DNA of 15,633 bases from assembly GCA_910588825.1 (NCBI GenBank), contig CAJURF010000084.1:1-15633 (forward strand). The letters are read 5' to 3'. Within the stretch, counting starts at the first letter, position 1. The number at the start of each line of letters is the position of its first letter. This DNA is from an uncultured Lachnospiraceae bacterium. Lineage in GTDB: Bacteria; Bacillota; Clostridia; Lachnospirales; Lachnospiraceae. Positions 6,518-13,657 of this stretch are shown piece after piece. The translations under genes were made by a program, and so were the position numbers. The notes beneath the pieces are model-generated. The model saw nothing but the letters and a program-made list of their open reading frames with translations. It did not search any database and was not told the DNA's origin.

Positions 6518-7978
6518 TTGATAAGCGATATTCAGAATAATAGAGAGCAGTTAGAAATGTTGCTTATGACATTAACTGAGGTTCCATGTGGAATATGTCT
6601 GTTTCAGTCCTGTAATCAGGAAAAATGGGTTTCTCTGATACAAAAAAGGCTGGTGGAAAAGGAGATTATTACCCACAATATTGCAGACGACAGTCAAAAA
6701 GATGGGATGGTCAATTCACAGGATTTCAGAAAATGGGCCTCTGAATCAGATGCTGCCATTGTAATTGTCTACAATGTTCAATTGTTAGGAGTACGTTTTG
6801 GGGATGAAGAAGTGGTTGAGAAGCTGAATTTTATGCGCGACCAGATTCTTGCAATAGGAAAACTGTTTGTGCTTGGAGTATCACCATATTTCAATCAGCT
6901 CCTTTCGCGCAATGCCAGAGACTTGTATTCCTGCATCTTACATCATTTTATATTCCAGGATCCAGTGGAAGAAATGATCGGGATACCTTATCTTGATATA
7001 GAGAATTTATCCGTTGATGATAAGTTGGAGATGGAAAGATACAGGGAAACAAAAGAGAGAATAGAAAATAACCAGGGGAAAAAAGAGATTTTTATATGTC
7101 TCACATGCATAAAAAGCTGGAGAATGATAAGAGATGGTCTTTCTGGTGAAGAAGATAACTTTATCGAAGCGGCTGCAGAAATCGTTGACGAACGGTATAT
7201 TAATAAAGAAATGAAAATTGCAGATTTGGAAAATATCTGGATTCTTGCAAAGACATGGCTTATGTTAGGAAACACACAGAGAAGTGCTTACTGGTACAAA
7301 GCGGTTCTGGATTTTGTGGAGAAGAAGCTGGGCAGTGAACATGAAATATATGCGCAGGCTCTTGTAGAATCCGCCAATTATTACCAGGCAGCAAATGATT
7401 ACATCATGTGTGAACAATTCTGTAATCAGGCAATAGAAATATATTGTAAAAAGAATCTGAAAGATTCTGCTGGAAACAGATTGGCACTTAGACGGAAAGC
7501 GGCAATATGTGGAAAGCTGTTAAAATTTCAGGAAGCTCTGCATATCTATGAGCGTTTATTAGGAGATTCAATATCCAGATATGGTGAGAACTATTATGGA
7601 AATGCATACCTATATCATAGTATGGGAAGAGTTTATGAAAAGCAGAAAGATTTCTCAAACGCTTTACAGTGCTTTCAAAAGGCATTTGAAATATTGAATA
7701 ATGCTGGTAAACAGGGATTACTCACTGCGGCAATTTGTCAAAATATATGTGTACTATATCTGAAAAATGGTGACGGACGAGCGGCGTGGAAGCATATAAA
7801 AAAAGCGGAGAAAATAATAGAAGCTGTGTATGGAAAAGAATCAAATTTTCTCATCAAGATTTATCATAACATGTCCGAAGTCTGCCATATACGCGGACAG
7901 CCCGAAAAAGAACTTGTCTATCAGCAGAAAGCCTTGGCTTTGAGGAACCATATGGAAAAAATTTTTACACCCATTTGA
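6518..7978 (+). CDS. TPR protein with degenerate N-terminal NTPase-like domain, ATPase partner
   Basis: The 486-residue protein starts at TTG 6518: GTGGAGG lies at 6505-6511, the preceding stop TAG is at 6503-6505, and the next Met is 13 residues inside. Residues 20-150 form an alternating strand-helix domain (CGICLFQS; AAIVIVYNVQLLG; EKLNFMRDQILAIGKLFVLG; HHFIFQD). It resembles the P-loop-less domain at the front of many bacterial STAND-associated TPR proteins, where a similar strand precedes a W-R-S-G-V-F-E-F type motif, here HHFIF. No Walker A is present. Residues 240-480 give about six tetratricopeptide-like repeats (for example ALQCFQKAFEIL and YLYHSMGRVYEKQKDFSNAL), a protein-binding scaffold. 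The spacing implies co-expression with the NTPase; a physical complex is inference. Family recall is from memory. Confidence 0.72.
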   Translation: MISDIQNNREQLEMLLMTLTEVPCGICLFQSCNQEKWVSLIQKRLVEKEIITHNIADDSQKDGMVNSQDFRKWASESDAAIVIVYNVQLLGVRFGDEEVVEKLNFMRDQILAIGKLFVLGVSPYFNQLLSRNARDLYSCILHHFIFQDPVEEMIGIPYLDIENLSVDDKLEMERYRETKERIENNQGKKEIFICLTCIKSWRMIRDGLSGEEDNFIEAAAEIVDERYINKEMKIADLENIWILAKTWLMLGNTQRSAYWYKAVLDFVEKKLGSEHEIYAQALVESANYYQAANDYIMCEQFCNQAIEIYCKKNLKDSAGNRLALRRKAAICGKLLKFQEALHIYERLLGDSISRYGENYYGNAYLYHSMGRVYEKQKDFSNALQCFQKAFEILNNAGKQGLLTAAICQNICVLYLKNGDGRAAWKHIKKAEKIIEAVYGKESNFLIKIYHNMSEVCHIRGQPEKELVYQQKALALRNHMEKIFTPI

Positions 7979-7991
7979 AAAAGGAGAAAAA

Positions 7992-10900
7992 ATGAGGAAA
8001 ATGAAAAAAGTATTTTGGATGCTGCTCTTGGGGCTGAGCGTCTGCCTGGCAGGACAGCAGGCGGAAGTTCTGGCATCAGAACGAACCCCGGAAAATAAGA
8101 AGAGCGTACAGGAAAAGTACGTGGACTTGTCTGATGAAATCATCCAGGAGGGAGGATTTCCGAAAGAAGCAGACATATCCGAGAATCGGGCAGGGGCTTC
8201 GGCAGAAATGACAGATACCCAGAGACAGGTACAAAATGAATTAACTGCTGCGTGGGATTCTTTTGCAGACAGCTGTGATCTAACGGAGTACCAGATTACG
8301 GCAGGAGAATTGAGAGAGATATACTCGGAGACACTCAATCAATTTCCAAAGTATTTTTATGTCAGCGGCGGATATAGCTACAGTTATTATAGTACATTTG
8401 TATCCGAGGTTTGGGTTGAGTATATTTCAAAAGACAAAAACGAGTTACAGCAGATGCGAAGTACCTACGACAGAGCAGCCGCAAGCGTTGTAAGTAAAGC
8501 GGACGATTCCTGGAGCGATATGGAGAAAGCTCTTTATATCAACGACTATCTGGCGCGTAACTGCGAATATGATGAGAAACTTACAAAATACACAGCTTAT
8601 GAGGCGTTGGTAAACCGGACGGCTGTCTGCCAGGGGTATGCCCTTGCATTTATGGATCTGGCCCACGAACTGGGATTGTCCTGTGAAATGGTGACCAGCA
8701 GTTCTTTGAACCATGCATGGGATATGGTGAAAATCGGGGATTCTTATTACCATGTGGACGTGACCTGGAATGACCCAGTAGAAGACCGGCTGGGCAGAGC
8801 CAGGCATTGGTATTTTATGAAAAGCAGCAAGTTCTTTAAGTCAGAGGACGGCAAACATTTGAAATCAGATGACTGGGTTATGACTGGAGGAATAGCGGAC
8901 AAAGATGCGTCAAAAGAAACCTATGACAGCTATTTCTGGAATGCCTCAGATGCAGGGTTTGATTATTTAGGCGGGTATTGGTATGGATTTGACGGGGTGG
9001 ACAGCATTTGCAGATACACCTGTAATGGAACGGATTTTACAAAAGAGGGCTCTGTAGAAAAGATTGGGGATGTTTGGCCTGTAATAGATAAGCCAGGTTA
9101 TACTTGGAAGGACAAATATGCGGGGACAGGAGCTTTTGACGGAAAATTCTATTATTCCGGAAGGGACCACGTATATGAATTGAACCTTGAGACAGGAACG
9201 GGCACACCTGTTTTTTCACTGTCAGAAGACCAGAAAAAGACAGGTTATATTTACGGAATGCATATACACAGTTCCGGAGAGCTCCAATATATATTATCCA
9301 GCTCGCCAAATGAACCGGGAAATGTTTATACAGCGCAGAAGCTGTCTCAGACACCGAGAAATGACAAGTACCGCATCTATTTTCAGGGGAATGGCGCAGC
9401 CAGCGGCAGTATGGAATCTACCCCATGGATAGAATCAGGAAAGGAATTCCGGCTGCCTGCCAATCAGTTTACAAATGGTCAAGATACGTTCAGCGGATGG
9501 AATACAAAGCCAGACGGAAGCGGCAAGAGCTATGAGGATCAGGCTGTGGTCAATCGTGAGGCGGCCTATGAAGGCGAGAAATTTGTTTTATACGCCCAGT
9601 GGATACGGCACGTACATACCGTTGTAGTGGATGAGGAAGCAGTACCGGCCACGTGTACAACAGCAGGGAAAACACAAGGCAGCCACTGCAGTACCTGCGG
9701 CGAGACGATTCAGAAGCAGGAGACGGTCCCTGCCCTGGGTCACCGCTGGGATACCGAATTCACAGTTGATAAATCAGCCACAACCAAGGAGCCGGGATGG
9801 CAGTCCATCCACTGCAGGAGATGCGATGCCACAAAAGACGGAAAAGAAATCCCCAGACTGGAAGACACGCATACACATACCCCTGTGACTGTGGCAGCTG
9901 TGTCGGCAGGCTGTACAACAGAGGGAAAAACAGAAGGAAAGTACTGCAGGACATGCGGTGAGGTTCTTCAGGAGCAGGAAATAATCCCAGCCTTGGGTCA
10001 TGACTGGGCAGAAAAGTATACCATTGATAAACCAGCCACAACTAAGGAGCCGGGGTGGCAGTCTATCCATTGCAGGAGATGCGATGAGACAAAGGACGGA
10101 AAAGAAATCCCGGCAATTCATGTCCATAAACGGGTCATCGACCAGGCAGTACCTGTTTCCTGTACAGAGGAGGGAAAGACACTGGGCAGCCACTGCGGCA
10201 CATGCGGCATGATTCTACAGGAGCAGGAAGTAATCCCAGCCCGGGGTCATGACTGGGATTCGGAATACACCTTTGATAAAGCGGCAACTACAGAAGAACC
10301 AGGATGGAAGTCCATTCACTGCGGCAGATGCGATGAGACAAAAGATGGACAGGAAATTCCCCGGATAGAAGCAGACCATATTCATACTGTCGTAGAAGAT
10401 GCAGAGATACCAGCCACCTGTACAAAGAATGGGAGGACACAGGGCAGCCACTGCAATACATGCGGTGGGATTATTCAGGAACCGCAGGTGATACCGGCAG
10501 GCCATGACTGGGAAGATGATTATACAGAGGATATACCGGCCACGGAAACTGCAGAGGGCCAGTGCTCCATTCACTGCAGAAACTGTGATGAGATAAAGGA
10601 TGTACAGCCCATACCCGCACTGGAGGAACAGAAGACGGATATATCCCCTTATTATATTTTAATCGTGGATGATGAGGAGTTTGTCTATGACGGACAGGAG
10701 AAGTGTCCGGATATCACAGTGGAAAATGAAGACACTGTATTGTCACCTTTAGATTACCAGGTGGAATACAGCCAGAATATTCATGCGGGAACAGCCAAAA
10801 TCACAGTGACTGGAACAGGAGATTATACGGGAACCATTACAGAAACCTTTGAAATCTTAAAAGCGGATAATGAGATCTCAGCGGCAGCCAGATATACCAG

Positions 10901-11405
10901 GACGGCAAAAACCTCGGTTCAGACATTTAAGCTAAATGTCCGTGCTAAAGGCGGTTCTTTAAGTTTTGGCTCCAACAGCACAAAGGTGAATGCTGACAAA
11001 AACGGAAAAGTTACCATACAGAAGAATTTTGTGGGAAAAGCAGTGATTACGGTCAGGGCAGGAGATGGAGATTATGAGGAAGTATCAGCAAGAATAACCA
11101 TTACAGTCAATCCTGCCGGAACCGGGCTGACAAAAGTGAAAAATGTGTCTGGCAGAAAAATGTCTGTTAAATGGAAAAAGAACTCCCGGGTTTCTGGCTA
11201 CCAGATTCAATACGCGGTGAACCGTAAATTTTCCGGCGCAAAATCAAAAAATATTTCAGGCAGTTCCAAAACAGGGGCCACAATAAAGGGATTAAAGAAA
11301 AAGAAAACCTATTATGTGCGCATACGCACTTACAAGACAGTGGCAGGAGTGAGATATTACAGCTCATGGTCAAAAGCACAGAAAAAGGTTAAGATTTCAA
11401 AATAA
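7992..11405 (+). CDS. Secreted transglutaminase-like multidomain surface protein
   Basis: This protein is 1137 residues, ATG 7992 with AAGGAG, 13 nt after the TPR stop. A signal peptide (MRKMKKVFWMLLLGLSVCLA, cleavage near 28) is followed by a transglutaminase-like core with Cys213 (VCQGYA), His241 (NHAWDMV) and Asp256 (YHVDVTWND), in the right order for a Cys-His-Asp triad. It may crosslink or cut peptide/cell-wall substrates outside the cell. Residues 455-540 look like a Listeria-Bacteroides (InlB B-type) repeat. Then come four ~84-residue repeats (541-625, 627-709, 710-793, 797-876), each with C-x-x-C-G and HC-R-x-C-D plus GHDW and EPGW marks. An Ig-like domain (about 895-956), a second beta domain (957-1041) and an Fn3-like domain (1044-1137) follow. 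No LPxTG anchor or membrane tail is seen. The last gene of the operon; a terminator follows. Confidence 0.87.
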   Translation: MRKMKKVFWMLLLGLSVCLAGQQAEVLASERTPENKKSVQEKYVDLSDEIIQEGGFPKEADISENRAGASAEMTDTQRQVQNELTAAWDSFADSCDLTEYQITAGELREIYSETLNQFPKYFYVSGGYSYSYYSTFVSEVWVEYISKDKNELQQMRSTYDRAAASVVSKADDSWSDMEKALYINDYLARNCEYDEKLTKYTAYEALVNRTAVCQGYALAFMDLAHELGLSCEMVTSSSLNHAWDMVKIGDSYYHVDVTWNDPVEDRLGRARHWYFMKSSKFFKSEDGKHLKSDDWVMTGGIADKDASKETYDSYFWNASDAGFDYLGGYWYGFDGVDSICRYTCNGTDFTKEGSVEKIGDVWPVIDKPGYTWKDKYAGTGAFDGKFYYSGRDHVYELNLETGTGTPVFSLSEDQKKTGYIYGMHIHSSGELQYILSSSPNEPGNVYTAQKLSQTPRNDKYRIYFQGNGAASGSMESTPWIESGKEFRLPANQFTNGQDTFSGWNTKPDGSGKSYEDQAVVNREAAYEGEKFVLYAQWIRHVHTVVVDEEAVPATCTTAGKTQGSHCSTCGETIQKQETVPALGHRWDTEFTVDKSATTKEPGWQSIHCRRCDATKDGKEIPRLEDTHTHTPVTVAAVSAGCTTEGKTEGKYCRTCGEVLQEQEIIPALGHDWAEKYTIDKPATTKEPGWQSIHCRRCDETKDGKEIPAIHVHKRVIDQAVPVSCTEEGKTLGSHCGTCGMILQEQEVIPARGHDWDSEYTFDKAATTEEPGWKSIHCGRCDETKDGQEIPRIEADHIHTVVEDAEIPATCTKNGRTQGSHCNTCGGIIQEPQVIPAGHDWEDDYTEDIPATETAEGQCSIHCRNCDEIKDVQPIPALEEQKTDISPYYILIVDDEEFVYDGQEKCPDITVENEDTVLSPLDYQVEYSQNIHAGTAKITVTGTGDYTGTITETFEILKADNEISAAARYTRTAKTSVQTFKLNVRAKGGSLSFGSNSTKVNADKNGKVTIQKNFVGKAVITVRAGDGDYEEVSARITITVNPAGTGLTKVKNVSGRKMSVKWKKNSRVSGYQIQYAVNRKFSGAKSKNISGSSKTGATIKGLKKKKTYYVRIRTYKTVAGVRYYSSWSKAQKKVKISK
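9612..10619 (+). repeat. Four tandem ~84-residue Cys-rich coding repeats
   Basis: Within the secreted protein, four units recur. Each has an H-T/K-V opening, P-A-T-C-T-x-x-G-K-T-x-G-S-H-C-x-T-C-G, then V-I-P-A-L-G-H-D-W, then A-T-T-K-E-P-G-W-x-S-I-H-C-R-R-C-D-x-T-K-D-G. Units 1-3 are closest; unit 4 is degenerate in its second half (TAEGQCSIHC in place of EPGW). The DNA of units 1-3 is visibly similar, so recombination between units could change their number. The paired cysteines could bind metal or form disulfides. Confidence 0.8.
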
Positions 11406-11436
11406 CAGTTTCTGATTTATCAGATATACATTATAG

Positions 11437-11481
11437 AGGACAAAAAGGCAATGCACAAAGGGTGTATTGCCTTTTTGTCCT
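11437..11481 (+). terminator. Rho-independent terminator after the five-gene operon
   Basis: A 16-bp perfect stem (AGGACAAAAAGGCAAT with its complement) extends by four more pairs including one G-T wobble around an AAAGG loop. It is followed by TTTTGTGTTT. It lies about 30 bp after the secreted-protein stop and closes the operon that began at 3071. Confidence 0.9.
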
Positions 11482-11579
11482 TTTGTGTTTATAGGGGGAT
11501 TTTTAAAGAACTTTCAGTTAAAATGAAAGGGGTTGTCATCAAGTCAGCCTTTTACGAAAAAGTTATGGAGGAAGCTGTT

Positions 11580-12254
11580 ATGGCTAAGAAAGTACTAAAG
11601 AAAAAACGGACTGCAAAGTCAGGGGTAAGGACTGAGAACAGAGCGTCTGGCAGGACATATGGCTACATCCGAGTTTCCACACTCCACCAAAACGATGACC
11701 GTCAGAGAACTGCCTTGGCAGAGCAGGGCGTACCGGAGGAAAATATATTTTCAGATAAACAGTCAGGAAAAGATTTTAACCGTCCGGGTTACAAAGCCCT
11801 TCTGAATACAATCAGAGAAGGGGATAAACTCATCATTAAAAGCATCGACCGTCTGGGCAGAGATTTTAATGAAATCCTGGAACAGTGGAGAGTCATTACA
11901 CTGGAGAAAAAGTGCGGGATTGCAGTTCTTGATATGAAAATTTTGAACACAGATGTAGACCGGGGGCTTCTCGACCGTCTGGTGTCGGAAATTATGATGA
12001 TCGCACTATCCTATGTAGCCCAGACAGAACGTGAGATGATGCGTCAGAGAGTGCAGGAGGGCATGGCGGCAGCAAAAGCGAAAGGTATTCACTGCGGAAG
12101 AAGGAAGAAGGAGATTCCGCCAATATTCTATATGCTTTACAGCATGTGGAAGGAAGGAATCATTTCCGTGCGCGAGGCCGCAAAACAATCCGGAGTAGAC
12201 AAAAACACGTTCAAAAAATGGATCTCACAGATGGAAAAGGAGAGGAAACCATAA
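11580..12254 (+). CDS. Serine recombinase of the resolvase/invertase family
   Basis: The 224-residue protein has YGYIRVST with the nucleophile Ser33, the active-site D-R-L-G-R at residues 90-94 (R91, R94), the E-helix region (LVSEIMMIALSYVAQTEREMMRQRV) and GRRKK before a C-terminal helix-turn-helix (SVREAAKQSGVDKNTFKKWI), the layout of small resolvases and DNA invertases. It would catalyse site-specific strand exchange via a Ser-DNA link. I chose ATG 11580 (GGAGGAAG upstream). An ATG at 11565 and a longer frame reaching into the terminator are in phase but less plausible. The Lys/Arg-rich N-terminal 25 residues are an addition to the usual start. It is directly followed by the repeat-element cluster at 12312-12592, though no recombination site is identified. 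It is full length and intact. Confidence 0.88.
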   Translation: MAKKVLKKKRTAKSGVRTENRASGRTYGYIRVSTLHQNDDRQRTALAEQGVPEENIFSDKQSGKDFNRPGYKALLNTIREGDKLIIKSIDRLGRDFNEILEQWRVITLEKKCGIAVLDMKILNTDVDRGLLDRLVSEIMMIALSYVAQTEREMMRQRVQEGMAAAKAKGIHCGRRKKEIPPIFYMLYSMWKEGIISVREAAKQSGVDKNTFKKWISQMEKERKP

Positions 12255-12311
12255 CTAATGTAACCCACACTCATTAACCGAACCTTTCACTTGTCTAAAT
12301 TTCCATCTGCA

Positions 12312-12495
12312 GCGTTGGCTTCAACCGACGATGCCACCGCAGGGTATGGTCTACCCGCTGTTTCGGTCTTTGCTAAACAAGCGCCACTGGCGCTTAGCAA
12401 CCCAGCGAAGCGAGGGTATTGCCTCATTCAGCCGCCTTGCACTGACACAAATATCAGGCGCTTAGTATCCGAGGATCTACAAAACGGTGTATTAG
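12312..12495. mobile_element. Second, diverged copy of the MITE-like element, left end missing
   Basis: Positions 12312-12340 match 1262-1290 with 1 difference in 29. Positions 12421-12470 match 1294-1343 with 3 differences in 50. The right end 12471-12495 matches the first element's right terminal repeat with 4 differences in 25. Between the matches this copy has 80 bases where the first has 3. That insert is bounded by AGGGTAT direct repeats and contains a stem (12370-12400) of TTGCTAA and AGCGCC pairing with GGCGCTTAGCAA around a 3-base bulge. No left terminal repeat is visible, so it is truncated or decayed on that side. Confidence 0.75.
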
Positions 12496-12592
12496 TACAC
12501 CGTTTCGTACGTATACTCAAGAGCATACGTATTTGCCAAATGATTTGCTGTTTTGCTTGAAACAGTGAAGACTTGCTGGCAAATCATTTGGC
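12492..12592. repeat. Partial third element end plus 14-bp inverted repeat
   Basis: Positions 12492-12518 resemble the left terminal repeat of the first element (TTAGTACACCGTTTCGTA then ATACTC, with a small insertion). They share a TTAG with the right end of the preceding copy, giving a tail-to-head joint that itself forms a large imperfect palindrome (12471-12518). Further on, GCCAAATGATTTGC (12535-12548) and GCAAATCATTTGGC (12579-12592) are exact inverted repeats 30 bp apart. The second might also fold in transcripts reading out of the minus-strand gene next door. No opposite terminal repeat was found. Confidence 0.5.
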
Positions 12593-12620
12593 TCGCGGGT
12601 ATATCTGACAGAGATGTATT

Positions 12621-13334
12621 TTAAAAGCAATTACTGCAGGCTGGATATCCCAGTCTCTGGGCTTCGCTTAAAGATACCTGGCGTGCTTTGCTGGGGTCCA
12701 TATTCCCGCAGTTTGGTATTCTGTGATATCTGCCGCCTGTTTCGGACAGCCATACGGATGCCGGCTGCGGAGCAGGTGTTACCACGGGGGCCTTTACCGT
12801 AATTTTGAATATGTAGCGCTGTGTTTTAGCGGTGGCATATATTTTGCAGGTACCGGCGTTGACGGCTCTGGCTGTGCCCTTCTTTGATACGAAGACAATA
12901 TTGGGGTCAGAGCTTTTCCATTTTGTTTTCCTGGGTCTGGCTGTTGTACCCAGTTTTAAGCGGTTTCCCTTCTCCATGGTAAGGTGCTGCCATGTGATAC
13001 TGCTGTATTTTTTTACGATTACTTTACAGGAATACCTGGAGTTTCCTATTTTGGCGGTAATTCTGGCAGTTCCTTTTCTTCTCCCGGTAACTACACCGCT
13101 TTGAGAGACAGAGACAATTCTTCTGTCACTGGTGGACCACTTTGCCTTTTTTGCCGTTCCCACCATGGCCAGCCTTTGACTGCGGCCTTTTACCAGGGTG
13201 ATTTGTCTGTAATTGAGTCTGGCTGCGGATACCGTCTCTGTTGTGCTTAAAGCGCCCAGAACAGGCATGTTGGCAGGCATTGCCAGGGACAGTACTAAAG
13301 TGAGAAGCATCAATAGTTTTTTCGTTTTTTTCAT
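12621..13334 (-). CDS. Secreted Ig-like (BIG2-type) protein with Cys/His C-terminal motif
   Basis: The 237-residue protein has a lipophilic signal peptide (MKKTKKLLMLLTLVLSLAMP). It has two bacterial Ig-like modules, about 42-108 (KWSTSDRRIVSVSQSGVVTG) and 113-181 (KWKSSDPNIVFVSKKG), and a Pro-rich linker. The C-terminal domain (193-237) reads VWLSETGGRYHRIPNCG, with ARQVSLSEAQRLGY and P-A-C-S-N-C after it. The last part, Y-H-x3-5-C, then A-R-x-V/I-x-L-x-E-A-x-x-x-G-Y, then C-x-x-C, is a recurrent Firmicute extracellular module that may hold a metal (H204, C209, C233, C236). No enzyme is predicted, and it may be a wall-associated binding protein. ATG 13334 has a perfect AAGGAGG 5 bases upstream. 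It stands alone, convergent with the resolvase gene. Confidence 0.82.
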   Translation of the reverse strand: MKKTKKLLMLLTLVLSLAMPANMPVLGALSTTETVSAARLNYRQITLVKGRSQRLAMVGTAKKAKWSTSDRRIVSVSQSGVVTGRRKGTARITAKIGNSRYSCKVIVKKYSSITWQHLTMEKGNRLKLGTTARPRKTKWKSSDPNIVFVSKKGTARAVNAGTCKIYATAKTQRYIFKITVKAPVVTPAPQPASVWLSETGGRYHRIPNCGNMDPSKARQVSLSEAQRLGYPACSNCF

Positions 13335-13364
13335 AGGAACCTCCTTTTTAATTTATTACTATTA

Positions 13365-13393
13365 AATATAACTTAAAATCAAGAAAATGTTAA
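13365..13393 (-). promoter_or_regulatory. Promoter of the secreted Ig-like protein gene
   Basis: Minus strand: TTAACA (13388-13393), a 17-bp spacer, and TATATT (13365-13370), about 30 bp before the ATG at 13334, with strongly AT-rich flanks. The remaining gene-free sequence up to 13512 is AT-rich and shows nothing else I can name. Confidence 0.5.
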
Positions 13394-13512
13394 GAAAATT
13401 CTCTGATTTTTTTTAAAATCTAATGAAAAAATTATTCACACACCAATCTTGTGAATTTTCAGAAAAATCACAGACAAAAGAAGAATTACTTTTTGCATCC
13501 CGGTTTTTTCCA

Positions 13513-13541
13513 GTATTTGACAGGTATTTACTGACAAATAC
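13513..13541. promoter_or_regulatory. Near-perfect palindrome ahead of the tyrosine recombinase gene
   Basis: GTATTTGACAG (13513-13523) and CTGACAAATAC (13531-13541) are inverted repeats with one mismatch around a 7-base centre. It overlaps the -35 of the recombinase promoter, so it is a plausible operator or recombinase-binding site. Confidence 0.5.
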
Positions 13542-13556
13542 ATATGAAGGTATAAT
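13527..13556 (+). promoter_or_regulatory. Promoter of the tyrosine recombinase gene
   Basis: TTTACT (13527-13532), an 18-bp spacer, and a consensus TATAAT (13551-13556), about 100 bp before the ATG at 13658. A TTGACA at 13517-13522 is also present but too far (28 bp) from this -10. Confidence 0.5.
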
Positions 13557-13657
13557 GTACCCACGGTGAAAGCAGGACTCCATTTAGACAGTTCCTAAGG
13601 GATTGAGGTTTGGAGGAACAGCCATACGAATTTAAAATACCACAGGAGGAAACGCAG

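Noticed and set aside
9187..10212. Several open frames on both strands within the Cys-repeat region
   Set aside because: Repetition of the same codons creates repeated open shadow frames; the plus-strand 1137-residue frame explains the region.
11451..11579. Upstream extension of the serine recombinase frame
   Set aside because: It begins inside the terminator hairpin; the ATG at 11580 has a good ribosome site, and homology starts after it.
12312..12592. CRISPR array or tRNA/attachment site
   Set aside because: Repeats are inverted and irregularly spaced, and no cloverleaf or tRNA 3' end could be found.
13517..13556. TTGACA at 13517 as the -35 of the tyrosine recombinase promoter
   Set aside because: The spacing to TATAAT is 28 bp, too long for a sigma-A promoter; TTTACT at 18 bp fits better.
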